Source of the DNA: Alkalicoccus chagannorensis DSM 18086
GTDB taxonomy: Bacteria > Bacillota > Bacilli > Bacillales > Salisediminibacteriaceae
Direction of reading: 5' to 3'
Assembly (NCBI RefSeq): GCF_000429725.1
Contig: NZ_AUCK01000005.1
Location: 62,001-126,000, forward strand
DNA: 64,000 bases
Positions 1 to 9,479 of this stretch are shown here, one piece after another; the stretch's first letter is position 1; each line of letters starts with the position of its first letter. Below the pieces are notes generated by a model. That model was given only the letters and a program-made list of their open reading frames with translations, did no database searches and was not told where the DNA came from. The translations under genes and the position numbers were made by a program.

Positions 1-1
1 C

Positions 2-106
2 GCTCTCGTCCTGATCATCGGACCGCTGCTGGAGCTGCCGATCTTAGCGGTTCTGTCACAGTTGTTGTTACACATGCGAAAAGGGAAAAACGGACACGAG
101 CAGTAA
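2..106 (+). CDS. C-terminal end of a putative ACR3-type arsenite efflux permease (partial)
   Basis: Only the last 34 codons are present; the gene begins upstream of the window. The visible end is a hydrophobic helix (VLIIGPLLELPILAVLSQ) followed by a basic tail ending in KGKNGHEQ. A GPL(L/V)E(L/V)P(I/V) helix close to the C-terminus resembles the last transmembrane segment of ACR3 arsenite/proton antiporters. That match is recalled from family knowledge and rests on very little sequence, so another polytopic transporter is possible. A strong terminator follows 17 bases after the stop. Confidence 0.45.
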   Translation, partial: ALVLIIGPLLELPILAVLSQLLLHMRKGKNGHEQ

Positions 107-122
107 CCAGCTGAGGCGTTAA

Positions 123-160
123 AAACAGCGGTAGAAGCAGAGGAGCTTCTGCCGCTGTTT
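123..160 (+). terminator. Rho-independent terminator after the partial permease
   Basis: A 16-base inverted repeat (aaacagcggtagaagc and gcttctgccgctgttt, one internal mismatch) with a six-base loop. It ends in a short T-run. Confidence 0.8.
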
Positions 161-314
161 TACGTTGATCGACAGGCTTCGAATCGTTTGGAGGAATCAG
201 CACTACCTGCCGTCGTTGTTGGCATTGTTCATATGATAGACATAGGCGGCTGTTGCTCGGACGTGTCGAGATTATCGTAGGGTCTTGTTGCAGCGGAATA
301 CGCGAAAACACAAA

Positions 315-338
315 AACGGGCCCACTGATGGGCCCGTT
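315..338 (-). terminator. Terminator of the FAD oxidoreductase gene
   Basis: A perfect 10-bp stem (aacgggccca / tgggcccgtt) with a 4-base loop. On the minus strand it is followed by a T-rich tract. It lies 15 bases beyond the stop of the oxidoreductase gene. Confidence 0.85.
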
Positions 339-353
339 CTCCTCTGGCTTCGT

Positions 354-914
354 CTATTTCAGTACATCGTGGTCGACGTAGCGCTCGCCGTTCATGTCGC
401 TGAGAATGTTGATTGCCACTTCTGCGCCGTGTCCGGCCGTCACAATCGTATGCACACTCTTGTCTGCACAGGTTCCGGCTGCCCAGACACGGTTCATGCT
501 GGTACGGCCGTCTTCCTGTATGTCGACGACTTTTTTGATGCGCGGCTCGCTGCCTTCTTTTGTTTGAATGCCGGAGGCTTCTGCTGCATCAGCAATCGTG
601 CCGGTTGCCAGCAGGACGTACGATGCCTGATATTCGCCGTCTTCGGTGATGACCTGGACATGGTCCCCGGCGTCTTCGACTTTGGTTACTTTCCCGCTCT
701 GATGGACAGCATCGAACTTTTTCATCTGCTCGAGTCCGGTCTCCACGAGGTCCGGTCCGGAAATTTCCTTCGCTCCATAGTGGTTCTTGACCCATGCTTT
801 CCGCGTCATGCTCTGGTCACTGTCGAGTACCAGCGTCTTCTTGCCGGCCTTTGCTGTGAAGAGGGCCGCACTGGCTCCGGCAGGTCCGGCTCCTGCAATA
901 ATAATGTCGTACAT
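354..914 (-). CDS. Short thioredoxin-reductase-like FAD oxidoreductase lacking the NAD(P)H domain
   Basis: A 186-residue flavoprotein. The N-terminal dinucleotide fold has the FAD motif GAGPAG at residues 8-13. A second FAD contact motif, WAAGTCAD, lies near the C-terminus and corresponds to the FAAGD motif of thioredoxin reductases. The usual inserted NADPH-binding domain and the CxxC redox pair are missing, so the protein is about 60 per cent of normal length. It is probably a complete short family member rather than a fragment, because both FAD elements and the AGHGAEVAINIL tail are present. The start at 914 is chosen because AGGAGGG lies six bases upstream; a longer frame begins nine codons earlier. 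Redox partner unknown. Confidence 0.8.
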   Translation of the reverse strand: MYDIIIAGAGPAGASAALFTAKAGKKTLVLDSDQSMTRKAWVKNHYGAKEISGPDLVETGLEQMKKFDAVHQSGKVTKVEDAGDHVQVITEDGEYQASYVLLATGTIADAAEASGIQTKEGSEPRIKKVVDIQEDGRTSMNRVWAAGTCADKSVHTIVTAGHGAEVAINILSDMNGERYVDHDVLK

Positions 915-1011
915 GCTTATCCCTCCTGATTTAGTATTCAACTTTAGAATTTACCCGTTTGCACTCTTATCCAAACTTCGTTACCATTGGAAAAAAGAAG
1001 GAGGGGCGACC

Positions 1012-1770
1012 ATGCCGGAACGAGAAGAGAAGCTCGCCGCTTCACTAACAGGAACGACACCGGAGATCATCCCTTATCTGCCGTACCTGCTCCAGGATCT
1101 CTGGTACCTTGGCTCCTCACCCGCCGATATGGCTGAACTGATCCGTACATATACCGATCTCGGCACGGACGCGGAGGTACTCGATCTCGCCTGCGGGAAA
1201 GGTGCCCCGGCTGTGGAGTTGGCGTCGGCATTCCATTTTTCCGTCAAAGGGATCGATTTGATGGAGGCATTCATCGAAGAAGCTCGTCAGGCGGCAGAGG
1301 ACGCCGGCGTAAGTCACCTCTGCACGTTTGTTCATGGCGATGCGGAGGAAGAGGTCCGCCGGGAGGTGCCGCATGATCTCGTCCTTTTTGGTGCTGCCGG
1401 GGATGTCCTGGGAGATCGAGCCGCGATGCTGAAAAAGCTCTCCAACGTAATGAAGCCCGGGGGATGGCTGATCATCGATGACGTGTATAGTGAACCAGGA
1501 GCATCGGAAGGGCTGCCGAAACGAGAGTGGGAGCGGCTCATGCAGGAACACGGCTTGTCGCTTGTGGCCGAAAAACTGGTCGATGAGGCGTCTCTGCAGA
1601 GGGAACTGCAGGAGCAGCTGACGCGTATAAGCAGACGGGCAGAGGAATTATCGCAGCAGGAGCCCGAGAAACGGCCCTTGTTCGAGGAATATGTCGCGAG
1701 CCAGCGCGCCGAAGGAGAGGCGCTCGAGCACGAGTGGACCGGCGTGACGATGCTTTTGAAAAAAAGATGA
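1012..1770 (+). CDS. SAM-dependent class I methyltransferase
   Basis: A 252-residue cytoplasmic protein with a Rossmann-type methyltransferase core. Motif I is LDLACGKGAPAVELA, followed by the acidic strand VKGIDLM, and the post-core stretch MKPGGWLIIDDVY matches motif III. The C-terminal third is charged and helical and may cover the active site. The start is set by AAGAAGGAGGGG just upstream; the frame stays open to 787 but that part lies over the divergent oxidoreductase gene. The substrate cannot be read from sequence. The gene is divergent from the FAD protein and is followed 34 bases later by a membrane-protein gene, so it may head a small operon. Confidence 0.8.
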   Translation: MPEREEKLAASLTGTTPEIIPYLPYLLQDLWYLGSSPADMAELIRTYTDLGTDAEVLDLACGKGAPAVELASAFHFSVKGIDLMEAFIEEARQAAEDAGVSHLCTFVHGDAEEEVRREVPHDLVLFGAAGDVLGDRAAMLKKLSNVMKPGGWLIIDDVYSEPGASEGLPKREWERLMQEHGLSLVAEKLVDEASLQRELQEQLTRISRRAEELSQQEPEKRPLFEEYVASQRAEGEALEHEWTGVTMLLKKR

Positions 1771-1804
1771 TGGATCGTCGTGTTAAAGGAGAGGGGGAGA
1801 GAGA

Positions 1805-2467
1805 ATGAATGTCATCGTGATGTTAGCCATCGGCGCCATTATTCTGGTGAGAGAAGCTATTCGTCTGGCTGCAAGAGATGGAGTGACAAAGAAGGATGCA
1901 TCGGTGGAGCGGTTAACCGTGCTTTTCGTTGCTATATTCAGTCTGCCGGCGATTATACCAAACGTGTGGGTGTATTTGTTTCTTGCACTGCTTGTTGTCG
2001 TGGTGTTTTTTCAGCGGAAAGGACCGCTCAGCAGCAACACGTGGAAGATTCGGGAAGAGCCGCTCGATCAGGCGATGGAACGGATGGAGACCATTTTGGA
2101 AGAGCGGGGCGAGCCTTTTGAACGGGAATCGATCCGCGATCAAAAGGCGGTCCGGTATCATCTTACCGATCATGCAGGGTTCTACGTGGACTTGGAACCG
2201 AAAGAAAACTGGTACAAGAAGCACGATACTCCCCACATGTTGATGAGAGTCAAATCAAGAGGCTGGACGAACGTGCTCGAGGAGCCGACGGAGGAATTTC
2301 TGGAGCAGTGTCGGGAAGAGCGCCGGGATCGGACGTATCGTGGACCACGGATGTACTATGCGGTCGGCGCGCTGGGGTGTGTGCTGATGGCCGGAGCGTG
2401 GCTCGTTGTTCTCTATGATTCTCCATACGAGTACCCGAACCGGACGGTGGAAACCGAAGAATGGTAG
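1805..2467 (+). CDS. Unknown membrane protein, first of a tandem pair
   Basis: A 220-residue protein that I do not recognise. It has an N-terminal hydrophobic segment (about 1-20), a second pair of hydrophobic stretches (about 38-68), a soluble charged middle (about 75-185) and a C-terminal transmembrane helix (about 188-205). The next gene is a clear paralogue that aligns without gaps from the start codon. Shared landmarks are IREEPL, the G(Y/F)(Y/H)(V/I)DL stretch, (K/R)xRGWTNVL(E/K)EP and FLEQCR(R/E)ER. The soluble part could sit on either face of the membrane. No catalytic motif is evident. Confidence 0.75.
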   Translation: MNVIVMLAIGAIILVREAIRLAARDGVTKKDASVERLTVLFVAIFSLPAIIPNVWVYLFLALLVVVVFFQRKGPLSSNTWKIREEPLDQAMERMETILEERGEPFERESIRDQKAVRYHLTDHAGFYVDLEPKENWYKKHDTPHMLMRVKSRGWTNVLEEPTEEFLEQCREERRDRTYRGPRMYYAVGALGCVLMAGAWLVVLYDSPYEYPNRTVETEEW

Positions 2468-2480
2468 GAGGGGGATGACG

Positions 2481-3143
2481 ATGCTGTTTCTGATTCCGAT
2501 AGTGGTTCTTGCAGTCGGCCTGCTGATGGAAGGCTTTAGAATCTTGAATAGAAATGGAGTGATCCAGCGTGGTGGCGTGGTGGATCGGCTGTTCTCGCTG
2601 GCACTCCTGTTTTCTTCGTTGGCTGCGTTTCCGTTGGAGTCGTGGGTATATGCCATCGCTATGGTGCTGGGTCCGCTGGTGTTTCTTTACGAAATAGGAC
2701 CGGTAAGCAGCCGCCGCTTTACGATTCGAGAAGAGCCGCTGAAAGAAGCGAGAGAGAAGCTGGAGCAGCTTTTTCAGGAGAACGGGCTTACGTTTGAAAC
2801 AGAAGGATTGAAGGTGCATGAAGGCATCAGATACCGGTTTCCATATTTTCCCGGTTATCATATCGACCTGGTTACAGAAGCAAAATGGTACGACCGGCAC
2901 GAAACGAAGCATCTGCATCTCAAAGAGAAAGTACGCGGCTGGACCAACGTTTTGAAAGAACCGAGAAAGGACTTTCTCGAACAGTGCCGCCGCGAACGGC
3001 AGAACGCCCGCTACTACGGACCTGCGGCCGGATGTGCAGGCGGGGCCCTAGTGCTTCTCCTAATGGCATCTTCCCTTGCCGTACAGCATCTTCAAGAGCC
3101 GGAGCAGCAGATCGAAGAGGCTTACAGCGTCGAAGCAGAATAG
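2481..3143 (+). CDS. Unknown membrane protein, second of a tandem pair
   Basis: A 220-residue paralogue of the preceding gene with the same layout: N-terminal hydrophobic segments, a soluble domain beginning at RRFTIREEPL, and one C-terminal helix. The two were probably produced by local duplication, and the divergence suggests it is old. Start 2481 is preferred over an in-frame ATG six bases earlier. It leaves nine bases to the AGGAGG ribosome site and gives a first helix that aligns residue for residue with the paralogue. The gap from the previous stop is 13 bases and a terminator follows at once, so the two are co-transcribed. Function unknown. Confidence 0.75.
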   Translation: MLFLIPIVVLAVGLLMEGFRILNRNGVIQRGGVVDRLFSLALLFSSLAAFPLESWVYAIAMVLGPLVFLYEIGPVSSRRFTIREEPLKEAREKLEQLFQENGLTFETEGLKVHEGIRYRFPYFPGYHIDLVTEAKWYDRHETKHLHLKEKVRGWTNVLKEPRKDFLEQCRRERQNARYYGPAAGCAGGALVLLLMASSLAVQHLQEPEQQIEEAYSVEAE

Positions 3144-3175
3144 AAACAGCCGCCTGCAGGACGGGGCGGCTGTTT
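3144..3175 (+). terminator. Terminator of the membrane-protein pair
   Basis: A perfect 11-bp stem (aaacagccgcc / ggcggctgttt) followed by TT. It starts right after the stop codon. Confidence 0.85.
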
Positions 3176-3202
3176 TTGCTTGATGAGAGAGGAGCTTGAG
3201 AG

Positions 3203-3300
3203 CAGGTGCGGACAATTGGCTGGAATTTCGACCAACTCGCGCTCAAGTGTGGACAATTCAAGAGGATTGTGACAATCCGGAGCAATATATGTGGTCAAAG
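3203..3300. repeat. Degenerate array with a ~21-bp period, GGACAA type
   Basis: Five diverged copies of a core resembling (T/C)GGACAA start at 3209 (CGGACAA), 3229 (CGACCAA), 3250 (TGGACAA), 3269 (GTGACAA) and 3292 (TGGTCAA), so spacing is 19-23 bases. The array lies between the terminators of two convergent genes. The same type of array recurs near 25.8 kb. Confidence 0.6.
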
Positions 3301-3314
3301 CCCTTTTTCTCATG

Positions 3315-3344
3315 AAAAAACCGCCTCCCGATAAAGGAAGGCGG
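3315..3344 (-). terminator. Terminator of the large prepilin-like gene
   Basis: On the minus strand, a nine-pair GC-rich stem (ccgccttcc / gggaggcgg) is followed by six T. It lies 17 bases beyond the stop at 3361. Confidence 0.8.
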
Positions 3345-3360
3345 CAGCAGGCGTGAAGAA

Positions 3361-4377
3361 TTAAAATGGAAATTCTGTGTCATCCGTGTACGTTCCGAAT
3401 GTGATTGACGTTCCGCCGCGGAAGTCGACATCTTCAGCGGCGATAATACCGGTGAAGTCGGTATTTCCCCGGATTGTTACAGTTCCGTTTGGCGCGAATA
3501 GAAAGCCGGAGATTTCGCCACCGCCGACTAAGGTGACATCATCCTCTTCTGCAACGATAATGACATCTTCCGCATTTCCGCTGCCGGCAATTCGGATATC
3601 ATCATCAATCAGTCTCATGCCATCCTCAAGTGTGTCATCATCACTATAACCTCGTTCCTCATACCATTCTTCGTCCCGTAATTCAGGGACGTCGAAAGGG
3701 CTGTCTTCCACAGGTGCAAAATACTGATCATCCCCAGATCCCTGCACACGCACCTCAAAGGTATTCCCAGAGGAAGAAGAGGTTTCTTCATACCGTGTTC
3801 CATCCCGAATGATTGTACCCTGATTATTAATAAAAGAATCAACTTGGCCGCTCTGATCAATAGTATTACTGAAGATAAAGACGTTCTCGGATCTCATCCA
3901 TTCGCGGAGATCGTCATTCTCATCAGGTTCCTCATCTTCGTCCTCTTCCTCCGGCCGCTCAATTGCAACAGAATCAGTATCCCCGGAGGCGGCACCCTGC
4001 AGCGAGGATTCAAAGCTGAAGTCGCGCTGGGTGTTGTTGTCTGTTAAAGTAAAAGCAACACGATAACTTTCGGAACGATCCAGTGGAGGCGAAGTCTCGT
4101 TAATATCGGAGGCCTCTGTGAACTCGATGTCCATCCTCGAGGAGACGACTTCATCAAAAGAAAAAGCTGCTTCTTCTTGATGATACTGCCGCACCTGGGT
4201 GATAATGATATTAGCTTCCTGGCGCAGGTTGATGTGGGAGCTGGTCGATTCCTGATGCGAAAAGACCGCCATGACCATTTGAAAAGCAATTGCTGTGAAA
4301 ATACCGGAAACGATGATTCCAGCGAGCAATTCGATTAACGTGATGCCGCGCTGGCGGCGGAGATGTTGACGGATCAT
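3361..4377 (-). CDS. Prepilin-type protein with a C-terminal beta-solenoid-like region
   Basis: A 338-residue acidic protein. The N-terminus has the class III prepilin signature RRQRGITLIELLAG: basic leader, Gly before the cleavage site, and Glu at mature position 5. It continues into a hydrophobic helix to about residue 35. The middle (about 150-175) is an Asp/Glu-rich linker. The last 100 residues contain short strand repeats ending GFLFAPNGTVTIRG and ITFGTY, like the right-handed helix domains found in some PilX/DUF7305-type proteins (recalled). It is larger than a major pilin and fits a minor or tip pseudopilin. The start has AGGAAGTG eight bases upstream. It is divergent from two smaller prepilin genes only about 30 bases away. 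Confidence 0.75.
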   Translation of the reverse strand: MIRQHLRRQRGITLIELLAGIIVSGIFTAIAFQMVMAVFSHQESTSSHINLRQEANIIITQVRQYHQEEAAFSFDEVVSSRMDIEFTEASDINETSPPLDRSESYRVAFTLTDNNTQRDFSFESSLQGAASGDTDSVAIERPEEEDEDEEPDENDDLREWMRSENVFIFSNTIDQSGQVDSFINNQGTIIRDGTRYEETSSSSGNTFEVRVQGSGDDQYFAPVEDSPFDVPELRDEEWYEERGYSDDDTLEDGMRLIDDDIRIAGSGNAEDVIIVAEEDDVTLVGGGEISGFLFAPNGTVTIRGNTDFTGIIAAEDVDFRGGTSITFGTYTDDTEFPF

Positions 4378-4409
4378 ACGCTGGTCACTTCCTTAAAGTG
4401 GGTGATTTT

Positions 4410-4814
4410 TTGAAAATAGATACAAACGAAGCCGGCGTCAGCCTGCTGGAGACGCTGGCAGCAATCACGATTCTCGGTATTATTATGATAACATTTATGA
4501 GCGTTTTTTCTCAGGCTGCGCTCTTTTCTTCGAGAGCTGAAACGGAGCTGACAGCGGTTCATGCTGCAGAAATTGTCCTGAGTGACGTCCGAAACGAGGC
4601 GCCGCAGGAAAATGATAGCACCCGAGAAGTTACAACGGGAGAGGGACATGATTTCACAGCGGAGGTCCGTTTGGAAGAAACCCCGGAGGAATCTGATTCC
4701 AGGGAAGCACAGCTCGGCTTGCAGCGGCTTCATATCCTCATTTATGAAGACGATACGACCGGGGCCCCGCTCTATGATACCTACACGTTTGTGGAAGAGG
4801 AGAGTGGTTCCTGA
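4410..4814 (+). CDS. Minor prepilin-like protein (PilV-type)
   Basis: About 134 residues. The N-terminal leader is short, followed by EAGVSLLETLAAITILGIIM. This is a prepilin peptidase site with Gly before cleavage, Glu at mature position 5 and a hydrophobic helix. The rest is a small acidic soluble domain. TTG at 4410 is chosen as the start because GGTGA lies four bases upstream and gives a leader MKIDTNEAG; GTG at 4398 is possible. The stop overlaps the next start by one base, so the two are translationally coupled. No pilus ATPase, platform protein or prepilin peptidase is visible in this window. Confidence 0.75.
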   Translation: MKIDTNEAGVSLLETLAAITILGIIMITFMSVFSQAALFSSRAETELTAVHAAEIVLSDVRNEAPQENDSTREVTTGEGHDFTAEVRLEETPEESDSREAQLGLQRLHILIYEDDTTGAPLYDTYTFVEEESGS

Positions 4815-5299
4815 TGTGCATCCGATCTGCGAAAAACCAACGCGGCTACGCGCTGCTGCTTGTGCTGCTGATCATCGTGCTGGTTGGTGTTGCTGCTCCT
4901 CCCATTATAGCAAATGCGATTAACGTCGTGTCGCAGAATCAACAGACCGAGGAGCAGATTCAGCTCGATCATCTGGAAGAGATGGGCACGGTCTATGCCG
5001 ATGCGGCTATTGACGAGGCGAGAAGGGTGACAACCGCCGGATTTGAAGTAGATGGAGATCAGTCCGTACAAGACATTATCGACGAATACAAAGACGACTT
5101 TGCCTCGAACCTGGATGAATTTCTTTCCGAGGACATTGTCTTGGACGAGGGTCGCAGCGTTTCTGTAAGTGATACTTCTAATGAAACGGAAGCAGAGGGA
5201 GAAAACGAGCTTGTCATCGCTTTCGAGATCACTGCTGTGAATGGTGAAGCGGAGCGTACCGTTGAGAAAAGTCGAAGCATCACTATTACGGTGGAGTAG
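4814..5299 (+). CDS. Prepilin-like protein (PilX-type)
   Basis: A 161-residue protein beginning MCIRSAKNQRGYALLLVLLI: basic leader, Gly, aromatic residue and a long hydrophobic helix. The usual Glu at mature position 5 is absent, as in PilX/GspK-type components. The mature part is acidic and mainly helical (LDHLEEMG, DEARRV), ending in a beta-rich TVEKSRSITITVE. It is coupled to the preceding prepilin gene by a one-base overlap and followed by a strong terminator. It probably works with the neighbouring pseudopilins in a thin pilus or secretion pseudopilus. Confidence 0.7.
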   Translation: MCIRSAKNQRGYALLLVLLIIVLVGVAAPPIIANAINVVSQNQQTEEQIQLDHLEEMGTVYADAAIDEARRVTTAGFEVDGDQSVQDIIDEYKDDFASNLDEFLSEDIVLDEGRSVSVSDTSNETEAEGENELVIAFEITAVNGEAERTVEKSRSITITVE

Positions 5300-5318
5300 T
5301 TTATAGAAGTACTGTTCC

Positions 5319-5349
5319 GAGCCCACGCCGGCAGTGCCGGCGTGGGCTC
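5319..5349 (+). terminator. Terminator of the prepilin operon
   Basis: A perfect 14-bp GC-rich stem (5319-5332 with 5336-5349) and a 3-base loop, followed by a T-rich run. Confidence 0.9.
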
Positions 5350-5547
5350 AACTTTGTTTTTGAAACTAGACCCCATTGTGATTTTTTTCACAAAATGGTC
5401 GCAGTCATTCATGTTTACTACTTCACAATGTATGTTATAGTAAAACTATAGAAAGGTTGCTCAGTAATTCACAAGAAAGATTGCCGGCACGAACGACAGA
5501 GCAGCTTTTCCTAAACTTACTTACATTCCTTAAAGGAGGAACTGATC

Positions 5548-6069
5548 ATGTTTATGGATTTTCTGCGAAACAACCGTTGGGCTGCTGGTATTCTCACGTT
5601 TTTACGTCTCTACGTCGGGTGGCTCTGGCTGACGGCCGGCTGGGAAAAGGTCGCTGGTGGATTTAGTGCGGATGGCTACCTGCAGGGCGTTGTCGGCAAT
5701 GAAGAAGTCGCTGCTCAGTATCCGACGTACCACGCGTTTATTGAAAACATCGCCGTTCCGATGGCGGAGCCGTTCAGCTTCATGGTCGCCTGGGGCGAGG
5801 TGCTCGTCGGACTCGGCCTCATCCTCGGCGTCTTCACAACCGCCGCTGCGTTCTTTGGCCTCGTCATGAACTTTGCCTTCCTGTTCGCCGGCACGATCTC
5901 TAGCAACCCGTGGATGGTGCTTTTAACGATCTTCATCGTCGCAGCCGGTGCCAATGCCGGACGCTTCGGCGGAGACCGCTGGGTCATCCCGTACCTGCGC
6001 ACGAACGTGCTCGGACGTGACTTCATCCAGAAGCGGATACCGAAGAGACGGGAGCAGCGGGCTGCTTGA
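5548..6069 (+). CDS. DoxX-family membrane protein
   Basis: A 173-residue integral membrane protein with four hydrophobic helices. Family features are the first helix ending LRLYVGWLWLTAGWEKV and the third-helix region WGEVLVGLGLILGVFT. DoxX proteins are small four-helix proteins linked to quinone or thiol redox chemistry in some organisms, but the role here is unknown. The start is fixed by AAAGGAGGA seven bases upstream. The gene appears monocistronic, with terminators on both sides. A short basic tail (KRIPKRREQR) is probably cytoplasmic. Confidence 0.85.
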   Translation: MFMDFLRNNRWAAGILTFLRLYVGWLWLTAGWEKVAGGFSADGYLQGVVGNEEVAAQYPTYHAFIENIAVPMAEPFSFMVAWGEVLVGLGLILGVFTTAAAFFGLVMNFAFLFAGTISSNPWMVLLTIFIVAAGANAGRFGGDRWVIPYLRTNVLGRDFIQKRIPKRREQRAA

Positions 6070-6086
6070 TCAAAACGTAGGAGAAG

Positions 6087-6124
6087 AAAAGGACCTGAAT
6101 GGCTTCGGCCATCCAGGTCCTTTT
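6087..6124 (+). terminator. Terminator of the DoxX gene
   Basis: An 11-bp plus 5-bp stem with one unpaired base on each side and a TTCG loop (6104-6107). It ends in TTTT. Confidence 0.9.
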
Positions 6125-6236
6125 CCTATTACAATCATTTATACGCTCGTTTCTGCAGCTGCCTGCAGCAGCCGCAGACCGAAAGGGCTTGGGTTATTGA
6201 AGGTTGAAAAAATGTTCAAGGGAAGGCAGCTCGGAA

Positions 6237-6430
6237 GAAGTGACCGCTCGCCCTCTCTGAGTGACCGTTCCGCGGCGCGGAGCGTCTGCAGGGATTTCCT
6301 GAGTGACCGTCCAGCACCGGAATGACCGCTCTGATTGTCTGAGCGTCGACTCCCGTGCTCCGAATGACCGCGGGCAGCGGCTGAACGTCCGCTCCGGCAC
6401 TGCGAACGTCCGAGCCGCACCCGAATCCTG
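6237..6430. repeat. Degenerate tandem array with a 21-bp period, TGACCG/CGTCCG type
   Basis: Nine units, each with GA(A/G) followed by TGACCG or CGTC(C/T/G), have cores starting at 6241, 6262, 6283, 6304, 6323, 6344, 6365, 6386 and 6407. Seven of the eight intervals are exactly 21 bases and one is 19. The sequence between cores is not conserved. The array lies between the terminators of two convergent genes and has no ribosome site or start. It accounts for most of the 475-base gap between DoxX and katG. I see nothing else in that gap apart from the terminators. Confidence 0.8.
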
Positions 6431-6496
6431 TACACATCAACAAACGCACCTCGCTCGTCCTCTTCTTCCCGCAGACTCAACCAACTTCCAACGACA

Positions 6497-6530
6497 AAAA
6501 ACGTCCGCCCCACGAAGGGACGGACGTTTT
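6497..6530 (-). terminator. Terminator of katG
   Basis: A 10-bp stem (aaaacgtccg / cggacgtttt) extended by three GC pairs. It has six consecutive A on its plus-strand left side, giving a T-run on the minus strand. Confidence 0.85.
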
Positions 6531-6545
6531 CATCACGACAAAGTG

Positions 6546-8765
<2,220 letters not shown>

Positions 8766-8846
8766 TTACTCCTCCTTTAATGGATAAGTACTGCTGTCGA
8801 TTCTTCTCTCGAAAACGGAGAGAGAACAGACAGTAATAATTCTCAC

Positions 8847-8874
8847 TTAATAATCATAATAAATAACGGTTCAA
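8847..8874 (-). promoter_or_regulatory. katG promoter overlapped by a PerR-type box
   Basis: On the minus strand, TTGAAC (8874-8869) and TATTAA (8852-8847) are separated by 16 bases. A palindrome at 8848-8862, TTATTATGATTATTA when read on the minus strand, differs at two positions from the known Bacillus PerR box TTATAATNATTATAA. It covers the spacer and the -10 element, where PerR would block transcription until peroxide oxidises it. Confidence 0.75.
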
Positions 8875-9037
8875 ATTGAAAGTGAAATGCATGAAAAATT
8901 GATTTTTTCATGTTTCAGCCAAGGGTGCTGAGGGCAATGCTGATACAATGATGCGGGGTAGCTATTTTGTTCACATCATCCATTTTAACATAGCCAGGCG
9001 CGATTTTCCTGCAAAAAACGATGGAAGGAGGGAGACC

Positions 9038-9424
9038 ATGCAGGAACTCCTGCTCGTCATCCTCATTATCATGCTTCTCCTCGGCGGGTATGGGCTGCTC
9101 AGTGGCTGGATGCGTCACCGGCTCGGATTGGAAAAACGTCCACGGGGGTGGGTCAATGACCGTCACCATAAGGTGGACAATGGTATTCGTGCTTCGCTCC
9201 TGCTGCTGATCGTAGGAGCGCTCCTCTTCGACATGATGGTGATGCCGTACGTCTCCACGGGGCTCTGGGCAGCCGCAGGCATGCTGTTCCTGGCCGGCTT
9301 TGTTGTCAAAGCCCGGTTTGAGCGGAGCGTCGGTGATGAACCAGACCGTGCGTTCGTCACGACAGCCCAATGTTTGTACTGTGCCGTATGTATGATCGGA
9401 GCAGCATTGTTTCTTTTGTTCTAA
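9038..9424 (+). CDS. DUF4181-like small membrane protein
   Basis: A 128-residue protein with four hydrophobic helices (about 3-22, 48-63, 68-86, 107-127). The loop after helix one reads LGLEKRPRGWVNDRHHKVD, which resembles the (K)LGIEKK...N..H lead of DUF4181 proteins of Bacilli (family recalled). No enzyme motif is seen. The ribosome site GAAGGAGGGAG lies six bases before the ATG. The longer in-frame extension to 8948 has no such site. Flanking terminators suggest a single-gene transcript. Confidence 0.7.
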   Translation: MQELLLVILIIMLLLGGYGLLSGWMRHRLGLEKRPRGWVNDRHHKVDNGIRASLLLLIVGALLFDMMVMPYVSTGLWAAAGMLFLAGFVVKARFERSVGDEPDRAFVTTAQCLYCAVCMIGAALFLLF

Positions 9425-9435
9425 GCTGCCGGCGC

Positions 9436-9473
9436 AAAAAAGCTCACTGCCTGGAACACAGGGTGAGCTTTTT
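9436..9473 (+). terminator. Terminator between convergent genes
   Basis: An 11-bp stem (aaaaagctcac / gtgagcttttt). A-rich and T-rich flanks could serve both the membrane-protein gene and the zinc-finger gene that ends at 9480. Confidence 0.85.
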
Positions 9474-9479
9474 CGTGTG

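Noticed and set aside
6139-6513. A minus-strand frame giving seven-residue repeats through the 21-bp array
   Set aside because: The repeats follow automatically from a 21-bp DNA period. All frames of the array are open, and no start signal or promoter is present.
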